This document shows positions 29,115 to 38,830 of a stretch of DNA of 64,000 bases, in pieces. Under the pieces are notes generated by a model. The model was not told the DNA's origin and ran no database searches. It saw nothing but the letters and a program-made list of their open reading frames with translations. The stretch spans positions 62,001 to 126,000 of the forward strand of contig NZ_BOPZ01000005.1 of NCBI RefSeq assembly GCF_018332455.1. Reading direction: 5' to 3'. This DNA is from Clostridium polyendosporum (lineage in GTDB: Bacteria; Bacillota; Clostridia; Clostridiales; Clostridiaceae). The position numbers and the translations under genes are program-made. Each line of letters opens with the position of its first letter. Position 1 is the stretch's first letter.

Positions 29115-30455
29115 ATGAAATCGAGTATTAAAGAATTTACTAAAGTTTTATTATTTGGACTCCCTACCTTTTTTGTAGGTATTATTTATTTATTAGGCTT
29201 TTATCCTGGAGTTATGACAGCTGACTCTTTAGCTCAATGGGATCAGATGAATACTTTTCAATTAAGTGACTGGCATCCTGTAATGCATACCTTATTTAAC
29301 TACTTAATCACAAGGATATGGTATAGCCCTGCTGCTATTGTCTTAGTTCAAATTATAATGATTTCACTAACCTTCGGCTATGCAATGTCTACCTTTTATA
29401 GGCTAGGAGTAAATAAAAAAATACTAATATCATTAAGTATTTTATTTTCAATCTTTCCACCCACAGGACTAATGAGTATTTGCCTATGGAAGGACATCCC
29501 TTATTCTGCAATGATCTCTTTAATGACTATATTACTATTAGATTTACATTATAGGGGTTCAACACTGTTGACTAACTCTTTATTTATAATAACTTTAATA
29601 TTATGTTCTTTTGGTGTTCTATTCTTTAGACATAATGGGTTAATACCATTCATAGCTACATATATTGGCTTATTAATTGTTTATAGAAATGAAGCTAAAC
29701 GACTATTTATATTATTTACATCCATATTAATCGTATTTTCTATAGTTAAAGGTCCAATATTCTCGATGCTTAATGTACAGCCAACCCAGAAAAGTGAAGC
29801 TTTTGGTGTCTTAGTAAATGGTATTGGAGCTGTAGTTAAAGATAACGGCAATATAACTGAAGAGCAAAAAGGACAATTGAATAAAATTCTTCCATATGAA
29901 TTATGGGGTAAAGATTATTACGCATACTCTACTAACTCGATAAAATTTGATAAACAATTTAATAGTAGTATAATCTCCAATAATCCATCTGAGTTTGTTA
30001 AATTATCTTTTGAAATATTTAAACAAAATCCTGGTATCTTTATAAAATCTTACTTTAGGCAAATTTCATTAATATGGGAAACTAGACAATCTGGAGATAA
30101 CTATGTTTTTATTTGGGAGTATCCAATAAATCAGAATAAATACAATTTGTTAAATGCTCCTAAAAGTAACAGAATATCTGATTATCTTTTTAATTTTATG
30201 GATTACACTGGCAAGCACCCATCAATATTTTGGCGTCCAGCAATTTTTATGTATCTAACCTTTGCAATATTTATATATGAATTTATAAAGTTAAACAAAA
30301 AAATAATTCTTGTATCAGTACCTTTGTTTTTTAATATCGCTAGCTTATTGATATCAATGCCTGCTCAAGACTATAGATATTTATTTTCTAATGTAATAAT
30401 TTTCTTTGGTATTTTACCTATGATATTAGTATCTAATAAAAGGTTGAAAATATAA
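29115..30455 (+). CDS. DUF6020-like polytopic membrane protein, paralogue
   Basis: 446 aa, closely similar throughout to the protein at 26832-28172, including TADSLAQWDQ, DWHPVMHTLFNYLITRIWYSPAA and AQDYRYLFSN. Same GT-C-like inference. ATG at 29115 has AAAGGAAG 7 nt upstream; the longer frame from 29022 has no ribosome site. The pair flanks the small transporter genes, which suggests two transferases with different acceptor or sugar specificity. Confidence 0.75.
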   Translation: MKSSIKEFTKVLLFGLPTFFVGIIYLLGFYPGVMTADSLAQWDQMNTFQLSDWHPVMHTLFNYLITRIWYSPAAIVLVQIIMISLTFGYAMSTFYRLGVNKKILISLSILFSIFPPTGLMSICLWKDIPYSAMISLMTILLLDLHYRGSTLLTNSLFIITLILCSFGVLFFRHNGLIPFIATYIGLLIVYRNEAKRLFILFTSILIVFSIVKGPIFSMLNVQPTQKSEAFGVLVNGIGAVVKDNGNITEEQKGQLNKILPYELWGKDYYAYSTNSIKFDKQFNSSIISNNPSEFVKLSFEIFKQNPGIFIKSYFRQISLIWETRQSGDNYVFIWEYPINQNKYNLLNAPKSNRISDYLFNFMDYTGKHPSIFWRPAIFMYLTFAIFIYEFIKLNKKIILVSVPLFFNIASLLISMPAQDYRYLFSNVIIFFGILPMILVSNKRLKI

Positions 30456-30457
30456 AA

Positions 30458-30521
30458 TAAAGCTGAGTCAGCATCAAGTTGGCTCAGCTTTAACCAGATT
30501 TCACTTTGTGAAATGTCTGCA
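30458..30521. repeat. R2 double-hairpin repeat between convergent genes
   Basis: AAAGCTGAGTCAGC-ATCAA-GTTGGCTCAGCTTT followed by CCAGATTTCACTTTGTGAAATG. Lies 3 nt after the plus-strand gene and 67 nt after the uvrB stop; could terminate both. Confidence 0.8.
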
Positions 30522-30587
30522 AGTAAAACGCTTACTTTTAATCATCCCTTTATATCATAATTATAAACTTTATAGGCTCAAAGAAAT

Positions 30588-32573
30588 TTATTTCCTCTCC
30601 TTAAGCTTTTCCTTTAACTTAATTACTTCATCTCTAAGTTCAGCTGCTCTTTCAAATTGAAGATTCTTAGCTGCATCCTTCATTTCTTCTTCATACTTCT
30701 TAATTAAATCTTCTATATTTACTTCTATCCCATTCTCATTACTAACAGCTTTATACTGAACCTCATCTTCTGATATCTTGGTAGCTTCTATAATATCTCT
30801 TATATCCTTTATTACAGTCTTTGGAACAATACCATGCTCCTCATTATATTTCATTTGAATTTCTCTTCTTCTATAGGTCTCCTTTATAGCTCTATCCATA
30901 GAGTTAGTTATATTGTCAGCATACATTATAACCTTACTTTCTGCATTTCTAGCGGCTCTACCTATTGTCTGAATAAGTGAAGTTTCTGAACGTAGAAATC
31001 CTTCCTTGTCAGCATCAAGTATAGCTACAAGAGCTACTTCTGGAATATCTAATCCTTCTCTTAAAAGGTTTATACCAACTAAAACATCCTCTTCACCCAA
31101 TCTTAGAGAACGAATAATTTTCATTCTTTCAATGGTCTCTATATCTGAGTGCATATACGTAGTTTTAACCCCTAAGTCTTTTAGATATTTTGTAAGATCT
31201 TCTGCCATCCTCTTAGTTAAAGTAGTTACTAAAACTCTAAAACCCTTAGCTACAGTCTTTTGAATCTCTCCATATAGATCATCTATTTGTCCTTCAACAG
31301 GTTTTATCACTATCTCAGGATCAATCAACCCAGTAGGTCTTATGACTTGTTCTGCTATGTTGGTTGAATGATCAAGTTCATACTTGGAAGGGGTAGCAGA
31401 AACAAATACCACTTGATTTACCTTGTTTTCAAACTCATCAAACTTTAGGGGTCTATTGTCATAAGCACACGGTAATCTAAAACCATACTCTACTAATGAT
31501 GTCTTTCTTGATCTATCACCACCATACATAGCTCTAACTTGCGGAAGCATTACATGACTTTCATCAATAAACATCAAGAAATCCTCTGGAAAATAATCTA
31601 ATAATGTTTTAGGTGGAGTACCAGCTGCTCTTCCATCAAGTATTCTTGAGTAGTTTTCTATCCCACTGCAGTACCCCATCTCTCTTATCATTTCTATATC
31701 GAAATTAGTTCTCTGTCTAAGTCTCTGTGCCTCCAGAATCTTATCTTGTGCTGTAAGCTCCTTAAGTCTTTCCTCAAGTTCATCTTCTATTTGCTTTATT
31801 GCTATTTCCAGCTTATCTAATGAAGTAGCAAAGTGGGAAGCTGGAAATATAGATACATGATTTCTTTCTCCTAGTATCTTTCCTGTCAGCACATCAAATT
31901 CTCTTATCCTGTCGATCTCATCCCCAAACAATTCAATTCTTATACCCTTACTTGAAGAAGATGCTGGAATAATATCTAAAGAATCTCCCCTAACTCTAAA
32001 GGTTCCTCTTGCAAAATCTATATCATTTCTTTCATATTGAATTTCAATAAGCTTTCTTACTATATCATCTCTATCCTTTTCCATCCCGGATCTTAAAGAA
32101 ATAGTAAGCTTTTTGTACTCTTCTGGATTACCTAACCCATAGATACAAGAAACTGAAGCTACAATTATAACATCTCTTCTTTCAAAAAGAGCTGAGGTAG
32201 CTGAATGGCGCAATTTATCTATTTCATCATTTATTGAAGCATCTTTTTCAATAAATGTATCTGTCTGAGGAACATATGCCTCTGGCTGATAATAATCGTA
32301 GTATGATACAAAGTATTCAACTATATTATTAGGAAAAAATTCTTTAAACTCCGCACAAAGCTGTGCTGCTAAAGTTTTATTATGAGCGAGCACCAAAGTA
32401 GGTTTTTGAACTCTCTCTATTATATTTGCCATAGTAAATGTTTTTCCTGAACCAGTAACCCCTAATAATGTTTGGTATCTATCTCCCGTACTTATTGAAT
32501 TAACAAGACTATCAATGGCCTGTGGTTGATCTCCTGTAGGTCTAAATTTAGAAGTAATCTTAAATTCTCCCAT
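30588..32573 (-). CDS. uvrB: Excinuclease ABC subunit B
   Basis: 661-aa helicase-like core of nucleotide excision repair that verifies damage and loads UvrC. Walker A G38VTGSGKT45, damage-clamping beta-hairpin region [20 protein letters not shown] (about 90-110), DESH Walker B, helicase motif [11 protein letters not shown] and the C-terminal UVR helix pair ([19 protein letters not shown]) that contacts UvrC. GGAGGTG precedes the ATG. Confidence 0.98.
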   Translation of the reverse strand: MGEFKITSKFRPTGDQPQAIDSLVNSISTGDRYQTLLGVTGSGKTFTMANIIERVQKPTLVLAHNKTLAAQLCAEFKEFFPNNIVEYFVSYYDYYQPEAYVPQTDTFIEKDASINDEIDKLRHSATSALFERRDVIIVASVSCIYGLGNPEEYKKLTISLRSGMEKDRDDIVRKLIEIQYERNDIDFARGTFRVRGDSLDIIPASSSSKGIRIELFGDEIDRIREFDVLTGKILGERNHVSIFPASHFATSLDKLEIAIKQIEDELEERLKELTAQDKILEAQRLRQRTNFDIEMIREMGYCSGIENYSRILDGRAAGTPPKTLLDYFPEDFLMFIDESHVMLPQVRAMYGGDRSRKTSLVEYGFRLPCAYDNRPLKFDEFENKVNQVVFVSATPSKYELDHSTNIAEQVIRPTGLIDPEIVIKPVEGQIDDLYGEIQKTVAKGFRVLVTTLTKRMAEDLTKYLKDLGVKTTYMHSDIETIERMKIIRSLRLGEEDVLVGINLLREGLDIPEVALVAILDADKEGFLRSETSLIQTIGRAARNAESKVIMYADNITNSMDRAIKETYRRREIQMKYNEEHGIVPKTVIKDIRDIIEATKISEDEVQYKAVSNENGIEVNIEDLIKKYEEEMKDAAKNLQFERAAELRDEVIKLKEKLKERK

Positions 32574-32665
32574 GCACCCACCTCCAAAATAAGAATTTTA
32601 ATATTTTCAAACCATCTCACTATGCATATTACATTTTTAAATTTATTGCTATTTTTTCTTATATA

Positions 32666-32700
32666 AAAATTGTATAGCAAAAAATATTGCTATACAATTA
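32666..32700 (-). terminator. Intrinsic terminator of the CorC-like gene
   Basis: Perfect 12-bp stem ATTGTATAGCAA / TTGCTATACAAT with a short AT loop; the minus strand continues TTTTTATAT. Confidence 0.7.
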
Positions 32701-32705
32701 ATTAT

Positions 32706-32770
32706 TTGCTACCATTTCACAAAGTAAAATCTCGCTAAGAATTAAAGGGTTCAATACATTTTAATTCTTA
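32706..32770. repeat. Divergent R2 repeat
   Basis: GCTACCATTTCACAAAGTAAAAT followed by AAGAATTAAAGGG-TTCAATA-CATTTTAATTCTT; sequence differs from other copies but the two-hairpin layout is kept. Confidence 0.6.
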
Positions 32771-32817
32771 TTAACATTATTAAGTTATTATATCTCAATA
32801 TCATTATACTTTAAGTT

Positions 32818-34113
32818 CTATTTTTCATTAATTTTTCTAATAGTAATTCTATATATTCTTTTTCTATCACATTTTGATACTAAAAATTCATATCCCTCAT
32901 AATTAACTGTTTGATTTACCTGAGGAGGTAATTCTAACTTAGAATATATCCATCCACCTATAGTATCAATATCTTCTGATTCTATATTAATATCTAATAA
33001 TTCATTAATATCATGAATCATAACCTTTCCATCAACAACATAAACAGATTTTTCTAATTGCTGGATTAATTCACCTTCTTCATCAAACTCATCCTGAATT
33101 TCTCCAACAATTTCTTCTAGTATATCTTCAGCAGTTACTAGACCTGCTGTACCACCATATTCATCAATTACTATAGCTATTTGTTCTTTTTCTTTTTGAA
33201 ATTTCTTCAGTAATAGACTTATAGACATAGATTCCGGAATAGTTATTGTCTCACGAATAATATTATCGATGTTTTTATCATTTCCCTCTATCTTCATCTT
33301 ATATAAATCCTTAACATGAACATATCCAATGATATTATCCTTATTATTTAGACATACGGGAAATCTAGTTAACTGTTCACTTAGTGACATTTTAATTATT
33401 TCATCAAAAGAATCTTCTTTATAAACACAGACCATCTCTGTTCTAGGAACCATTACCTCTCTAACGGTCTTCTCTGAAAAATCAAAGATATTATCTACAA
33501 AGGTTAATTCTGTTTTATCAATTAACCCATGTTTATAGCTTTCCTCAACTAATAACTTAATTTCCTCATCTGTATGAGCTGATTCATGATCATCAACCTG
33601 TGACATACCAAACATTTTAAGTACTAAATTAGAGGTATGATTAAAAACCCATATTATAGGATAGGTCACTTTATAAAATATTATTAAGGGCAAAGCAGTA
33701 TTCATAGCAACACTTTCCGCACTTATAATTGCTAAGCTTTTAGGTGCTAGCTCTCCAAGGACAATATGCATACCTGTTATTATTGTAAAAGCTATTATAA
33801 ACGACACTGAATGAATAGCCCTTTCTGACATATCTAACAACCTAAATAAAGGCTCCAACATACGAGACACAGCAGGCTCTCCTACCCATCCCAATCCAAG
33901 AGATGCTAAAGTTATACCTAACTGACAAGCTGATAAATAAGAATTTAAATCAGTCACAATTCTTTGGATATATTTCGCCCTAGGATTTCCTTGGATCACT
34001 AATGTATCTATTCTTGATTTTCTCACTTTAACTGATGCAAACTCTGCAGCTACAAAAAAACCATTTGCCAAAACTAATAAAAGAACAATAATGATATTAA
34101 ATAATACATTCAT
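32818..34113 (-). CDS. CNNM/CorC-type hemolysin family membrane protein
   Basis: About 431 aa: N-terminal DUF21/CNNM membrane domain (to about 190), tandem CBS domains (about 205-320, VPRTEMVCVYKED and ITIPESMSISLLLKKFQ) and a C-terminal CorC_HlyC domain (about 340-430). Family members export or sense Mg2+/Co2+; the hemolysin name is historical. Start ATG at 34113 chosen over the TTG at 34134, which overlaps the AAAGGA site. Confidence 0.9.
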   Translation of the reverse strand: MNVLFNIIIVLLLVLANGFFVAAEFASVKVRKSRIDTLVIQGNPRAKYIQRIVTDLNSYLSACQLGITLASLGLGWVGEPAVSRMLEPLFRLLDMSERAIHSVSFIIAFTIITGMHIVLGELAPKSLAIISAESVAMNTALPLIIFYKVTYPIIWVFNHTSNLVLKMFGMSQVDDHESAHTDEEIKLLVEESYKHGLIDKTELTFVDNIFDFSEKTVREVMVPRTEMVCVYKEDSFDEIIKMSLSEQLTRFPVCLNNKDNIIGYVHVKDLYKMKIEGNDKNIDNIIRETITIPESMSISLLLKKFQKEKEQIAIVIDEYGGTAGLVTAEDILEEIVGEIQDEFDEEGELIQQLEKSVYVVDGKVMIHDINELLDINIESEDIDTIGGWIYSKLELPPQVNQTVNYEGYEFLVSKCDRKRIYRITIRKINEK

Positions 34114-34146
34114 ATATAAAATACATCCTTTCAAAAATAAGTAAAT

Positions 34147-34455
34147 TTACTTATTTTTAGATTTCTTTTCTATACCTTCATATAAATAGTGTAGATGCTC
34201 TGTGTCTACGCCTTCTTTTTTTAACATATCTATTCTAGTTTTAACTCTATTTAAACATTCTTTTGCTTCATCAAAATCCTTTTGCTTTATACAAGTACTT
34301 GCATATTGTAGTAAATAATCAATTTTCAATACCATCTCTGCTAAGTCTTCTTTGTTATTATTTACCAACTTAACTAATAAAGAATATATTTTAGCAGAAG
34401 TACTTGCTTTAGAATTTCTTAAAATATTGTTATTTCTAGTATTTTTCTTTGCCAC
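34147..34455 (-). CDS. Small conserved-looking helical protein, function unknown
   Basis: 102 aa, strongly basic N-terminus (MAKKNTRNNN), then two helical segments that look like a single TPR-like pair (LLQYASTCIKQKDFDEAKECLNRVKTRIDML). No known family recognised. 33 nt before the CorC-like gene, so likely co-transcribed with it. GTG start with GAGAGG 12 nt upstream. Confidence 0.65.
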   Translation of the reverse strand: MAKKNTRNNNILRNSKASTSAKIYSLLVKLVNNNKEDLAEMVLKIDYLLQYASTCIKQKDFDEAKECLNRVKTRIDMLKKEGVDTEHLHYLYEGIEKKSKNK

Positions 34456-34676
34456 TTTTAATTAATACCTCTCTTTATTTTTCTTTAGTTTTATCTCTTA
34501 TTGCTTAACTAATACTTCATTAATATTTTTAAACTTAGTTAGTAAAATTATTATACTATGTACAATAACATACAATATTATATACTTGTCACAGATTAAA
34601 ATCATCAAGCATAATAACAAAAGGGTATAACTCCCTTTCATTATTAACCAAACTTCATTTTTTTAAATAATTACAA

Positions 34677-34708
34677 ATAAGGAAGCCTAAAATTTTAAGC
34701 TTCCTTAT
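34677..34708 (-). terminator. Intrinsic terminator of the carbonic anhydrase gene
   Basis: ATAAGGAAGCCTAAAA / TTTTAAGCTTCCTTAT, a 16-bp arm inverted repeat with one mismatch, 42 nt after the stop, followed by T-rich sequence. The rest of 34456-34749 shows only a short AAAGGG/CCCTTT hairpin near 34619. Confidence 0.7.
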
Positions 34709-34749
34709 ATCATCTTATAACAATATCATATTTCTATTTATTATGTACA

Positions 34750-35298
34750 TTAATTTTCCTTAATTTGATATAAAAGATTATCATCCAAATTATAAAACAA
34801 TGGTACAATTAACATATTACGGTATTTTTCTCTTAATCTTTTTGATTCACTTAATAAAAATTCTATTTCATTTTCAATCTCAAACATTGGTGCAAAACTC
34901 ATAAAATGCTCCTCTGCTTGTTTTTCTTCCCATCCTGCATTTTCAACTAATCCTTTAACAAACCTATCTTTTTTTGACATTAAATTTACCATTCCACAAT
35001 TGTTATGACCTATTAAAGCTATTGCCTTAACCTCTCCAAGAGCAATAGCATATGAGATTTTGAATTCATTATAACGTAAGTTACCCCCTCCAGTACGAAG
35101 AATGTACGAAAAATTATTTGGAATGTTAAGTTGTTTACGATTATCCATACACATACCGACTAATAGTTGTGCCTTATTATAATTATCAAAGGGATATCCT
35201 AGATTATGATATTTTATAAGTTGCTCTATCGGAGTATTTATATATTGTTCAAAAATATCTTTTACATCTGTTACTTTAATTAATAATGAATTATCCAT
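34750..35298 (-). CDS. Beta-class carbonic anhydrase-like protein
   Basis: 182 aa. Zinc ligands are visible: C50-M-D52-N-R54 and H98-N-N-C101, plus RTGGGNLR near 69-75. The Asp-Arg dyad used in catalysis is kept. It should interconvert CO2 and bicarbonate in the cytosol. The HNNC site departs from the common HTDC/HxxC context and the protein is somewhat short, so function is probable rather than proven. No clear ribosome site lies before the ATG, but an in-frame stop precedes it. Confidence 0.82.
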   Translation of the reverse strand: MDNSLLIKVTDVKDIFEQYINTPIEQLIKYHNLGYPFDNYNKAQLLVGMCMDNRKQLNIPNNFSYILRTGGGNLRYNEFKISYAIALGEVKAIALIGHNNCGMVNLMSKKDRFVKGLVENAGWEEKQAEEHFMSFAPMFEIENEIEFLLSESKRLREKYRNMLIVPLFYNLDDNLLYQIKEN

Positions 35299-35452
35299 AT
35301 ATTATACTTATCGAATTACTTATGAAATTCGACAACACCCTCCCTTTCTTTTTTTCAATTATTTAAAATATTCTATTATTCATATATTATACTAATTATA
35401 TTATAATATCAAATAATTATTAGACAAGTATTTATATTAAGTAAATGTTTTA

Positions 35453-36460
35453 TTAATCTTTAAAAGCTAAAGTTTTAATTAATCTATCATATCCAATCAT
35501 AGTATTAGGAAAAATACCCAGTGAATTATCTTTATATAATTCTGGTTCAGTGAGAGCTGGACTAAAGTGAGTAAGTAGAAGTTCCTGTACATTACCTTTA
35601 TAGGCTAGTTCTGCTGCTTCCCTAAATGTCATATGCTTATTCTTTATTGCCTTCTCTAAATCATTATCACTTCCATAGGTACCTTCACATATAAATAAAT
35701 CACTTCCATTTATAAAGTCCGGAATAGCATCTACTGGTCTTGTATCTGTGATATAACTCAACTTTATACCTCTTCTCTCGCTTCCAAGTACCATGCCCGG
35801 TTCATATGTCTTTCCATCATAAATTATGTCCTCACCTTTTTGAAGTCTGTTCCATAAAACCTTTGGCACCTCATTAGTAGTTGCCATATCTACATCAAAC
35901 TTAGGTTTTCTTCTTATATAAAAACTGTACCCTATACATGAAGATGAGTGGTCAACTTTTAGCGTTGAAATTACTATATCCTCATTACATAATGCTTTGT
36001 AGCGTAAAGTTTGTGAATTAGAATCAAGTATTTGTCTACTATCCCCTGAGTCTTTAGATAAAACCTTCATATTATCTAATCCAACGCCAATGCTTAGGGG
36101 CTTCTTAGGATGTTCTACTATGTTTATATCGTATGGAAGATAAGGTACTATAACTCTAAGACCATTTATAATGTTCGTTATTCCTTCAGGACCTATTATA
36201 GTCATGGGTTCAATCCTTCCACTATTTCCTATAGTCGCAAGAAGTCCTGGAAGACCAACTATATGATCTCCATGCCCATGAGTTATACATATAATATCAA
36301 TTGACTTAAATCCCCATCCAAGCATTCTCATAGATACCTGGGTTCCTTCACCACAATCTATTAGTATCTTTCTTCCTCTATAGTTAATAAGAAATGAAGA
36401 AAGAAATCTATTAGGCATAGGCATTCCTCCGCCACATCCTAATAAAGCTATATCAACCAC
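35453..36460 (-). CDS. rnz: Ribonuclease Z family metallo-beta-lactamase
   Basis: 335-aa zinc nuclease (tRNA 3' processing endonuclease or close homologue). Signature T60HGHGDH66, DCGEGTQVSM near 35-45, HSSSCIGYSF, DTRP and a C-terminal LLTHFSP. Start GTG at 36460 chosen because AAGGAT is 9 nt upstream. Monocistronic, no hairpin terminator visible. Confidence 0.9.
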   Translation of the reverse strand: MVDIALLGCGGGMPMPNRFLSSFLINYRGRKILIDCGEGTQVSMRMLGWGFKSIDIICITHGHGDHIVGLPGLLATIGNSGRIEPMTIIGPEGITNIINGLRVIVPYLPYDINIVEHPKKPLSIGVGLDNMKVLSKDSGDSRQILDSNSQTLRYKALCNEDIVISTLKVDHSSSCIGYSFYIRRKPKFDVDMATTNEVPKVLWNRLQKGEDIIYDGKTYEPGMVLGSERRGIKLSYITDTRPVDAIPDFINGSDLFICEGTYGSDNDLEKAIKNKHMTFREAAELAYKGNVQELLLTHFSPALTEPELYKDNSLGIFPNTMIGYDRLIKTLAFKD

Positions 36461-36596
36461 TAAAACCACATCCTTATAAATTCTTTAAAATTTAGTACTA
36501 TAAGATTCTTACGTTTAATTAATTTTAGTATAATAGCTATTTCAAATTTTTAACTTTCCCTAATAAAAAATAAGTATACTTACAAAATAAAACTAA

Positions 36597-36638
36597 CCTA
36601 TTAAATTTGAACCAGATTTCACTTCATGAAATGACGCA
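36597..36638. repeat. Partial R2 repeat
   Basis: Half of the first hairpin (CCTATTAAATTTGAAC) and a full second hairpin CCAGATTTCACTTCATGAAATG, adjoining the inverted-terminal element at 36643. Confidence 0.65.
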
Positions 36639-36690
36639 AAAAAAGGGGCTGTCTCAAAATGCGTAAACATGCATTTTGAGCAACCCCTTT
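36638..36690 (-). terminator. Intrinsic terminator formed by one end of the 172-bp element
   Basis: On the minus strand AAAGGGG and CTCAAAATGC pair with GCATTTTGAG and CCCCTTT, followed by seven T. It lies about 145 nt after the leuA stop. Confidence 0.7.
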
Positions 36691-36814
36691 ATTTTGTATA
36701 ACCAGAATTATTATTTTATTTCTTAAAAATATCCTATAAATTTATAGCTTTTAGAATAAATTTGAAGCTTTTTAAAATTTATTGCATACGATATTCATTT
36801 TGAGACAGCCCCTT
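36643..36814. mobile_element. MITE-like element with perfect 19-bp terminal inverted repeats
   Basis: 172 bp bounded by AAGGGGCTGTCTCAAAATG and its exact reverse complement, no coding capacity. GGGGCTGTCTCAAAA-type ends are common on IS-derived elements of Firmicutes. No clear target duplication. Confidence 0.8.
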
Positions 36815-36833
36815 CTTTCCAAGAGTTACTGCA

Positions 36834-38498
36834 TTATTCACATCTATTAATAGCACTTATAAGAGCATTTAATGAAGCAGTATCTATATTTTCTGATATT
36901 CCTACCCCAAAGTACTTCTTATTATTATTTTCAATCTGAATATATGAAACTGCTCTAGAGTGAGAACCTCCATCAAGAGCATGCTCGTAGTAGGAAACAA
37001 ACTTGCAATTAATTATATGGTTAATATGAAGTGCATTGAAAAAGGCATCTAAAGGTCCATTTCCTACGCCCTTTATTCTTCTGTCTACTCCTTCAACTGC
37101 TATAACAGCTTGAATATTTACTGTATTCTCTTCTGTCTCTACATCCTGTACGGATTGAATCTCATAGTTCTTTAGCTTATATGGCTCCTTTTTATCCAAG
37201 TATTGTTCCTTAAATAGTCCAAATATCTGCTTAGGAGTTAATTCTATACCTAAAGAGTCAGACTTATCCTTAACAACTGCACCGAACTCTTGGTGCATAG
37301 CTTTAGGAAGTATAAATCCATATTCACTTTCCATGATATAAGCAGTACCGCCCTTACCTGATTGGCTATTAATACGTATTATTTCTTCATACTCACGTCC
37401 TACATCATGAGGGTCTATTGGAAGATAAGGAACCTCCCAATACTGATTTTCCCCTTCCTTCATAGCTAAAAGACCTTTTCTAATAGCATCTTGATGAGAA
37501 CCTGAAAAAGCAGCATATACCAGTTTCCCTGCATATGGATGACGTTCATGAACAGTCATTTTAGTACACTGCTCATATATTCCTACAATATTATTTAAAT
37601 TTGAAAAGTCTAGTTTAGCATCTACACCCTGTGAATATAAATTCATACCTAAAGTTATAATATCAAGATTTCCGGTTCTTTCCCCATTTCCAAATAGAGT
37701 TCCTTCTACTCTATCTGCACCAGCTAATAATCCAAGCTCACTGGCTGCAGTAGCGGTTCCTCTATCATTATGAGTATGAAGACTTATTATGACGCTGTTT
37801 CTATTGGAAATATTGTTACAGAACCACTCAATCTGATCAGCATAAACATTAGGAGTAGACATCTCCACAGTAGCAGGTAAGTTAATTATGGCCTTTCTTG
37901 ATGGAGTTGGCTCCCAAACCTTTAAAACTTCGTTACATATATCCAAAGCATACTCAAGTTCAGTACCTGTAAAGCTTTCTGGAGAATACTCGAATGTGAA
38001 ATTAGTTTCTGGGTACTTTTTACTTAATTTATTAAAGAGCTTTGCCCCATGAACAGCTATTTCAATTATTTCTTTCATTGTTTTATTGAAAACTACTCTT
38101 CTTTGTAGTGTTGAGGTTGAATTATAAAGATGCACAATAGCACTTTTAGCTCCTCGTAAACATTCAAAAGTCTTTTCAATAAGATGATCCCTTGATTGAG
38201 TTAGTACCTGAATAGTAACATCATCAGGAATAAGTCCTTCTTCTATTAAAGTACGTATGAAAGTGTATTCAGTATTAGATGCAGCAGGAAATCCTACCTC
38301 AATTTCCTTAAATCCCAAGTCTACAAGCAACTTAAACATCTTTAACTTCTCTTCCACATTCATTGGAGTTGGAAGAGCCTGATTTCCATCTCTTAAATCC
38401 ACACTACACCATATAGGTGCCTTCTCTATCTGCTTATTTGGCCACTGACGATTTGTAAGCTTAACTCCTGAATATTTTTTATACTTATTATAAGACAT
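36834..38498 (-). CDS. leuA: 2-isopropylmalate synthase, long form
   Basis: 554-aa first enzyme of leucine synthesis (acetyl-CoA plus 2-ketoisovalerate). Motifs: WCSVDLRDGNQAL near the N-terminus, HTHNDRGTATAASELGLLAGADRVEGTLFGNGERTGN region with metal-binding histidines, and a C-terminal LeuA regulatory domain. The type resembles the longer LeuA class found in actinobacteria and some clostridia. It stands alone behind a leucine T-box; leuBCD are not nearby. Confidence 0.96.
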   Translation of the reverse strand: MSYNKYKKYSGVKLTNRQWPNKQIEKAPIWCSVDLRDGNQALPTPMNVEEKLKMFKLLVDLGFKEIEVGFPAASNTEYTFIRTLIEEGLIPDDVTIQVLTQSRDHLIEKTFECLRGAKSAIVHLYNSTSTLQRRVVFNKTMKEIIEIAVHGAKLFNKLSKKYPETNFTFEYSPESFTGTELEYALDICNEVLKVWEPTPSRKAIINLPATVEMSTPNVYADQIEWFCNNISNRNSVIISLHTHNDRGTATAASELGLLAGADRVEGTLFGNGERTGNLDIITLGMNLYSQGVDAKLDFSNLNNIVGIYEQCTKMTVHERHPYAGKLVYAAFSGSHQDAIRKGLLAMKEGENQYWEVPYLPIDPHDVGREYEEIIRINSQSGKGGTAYIMESEYGFILPKAMHQEFGAVVKDKSDSLGIELTPKQIFGLFKEQYLDKKEPYKLKNYEIQSVQDVETEENTVNIQAVIAVEGVDRRIKGVGNGPLDAFFNALHINHIINCKFVSYYEHALDGGSHSRAVSYIQIENNNKKYFGVGISENIDTASLNALISAINRCE

Positions 38499-38532
38499 TT
38501 TTTGCCCCCCTTAGAATTAATTTTTATAAAAT

Positions 38533-38830
38533 AAAAAACCCCATCTCTATGAAAAGAGACGAGGTTAACCCGCGGTACCACTCTAATTAACTTTTTAAAG
38601 CCCACTTTTTAATGACAATAGCATTCCACTTCAACTATTATCATCATATTTTCCTATAACGTGGAAATTACGTTCTACCCTAGACCCTAACTAACAGCTT
38701 CAGGCGAAAGCTCATAGACGAGTTCAAGATTATGAAATTACCGAATCACAGCACCTTCGGCTCTCTGAAAATTTCTTTTATCCCTACTACTTCTATTCAT
38801 TGCTTTTACAAATAAAACTTTTTAACATTA
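38533..38830 (-). promoter_or_regulatory. Leucine T-box riboswitch leader of leuA
   Basis: Reading the minus strand: AGAGAG motif and stem I around 38710-38770, specifier loop GAACTCGTC with Leu codon CTC at 38722-38720, the conserved T-box AGAGTGGTACCGCGG (38585-38570), then a terminator CCTCGTCTCT / AGAGATGGGG plus a T run (38564-38533). Uncharged tRNA-Leu(GAG) binding should favour the antiterminator. The upstream AT-rich stretch 38831-39055 should hold the promoter; nothing else seen there. Confidence 0.93.
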
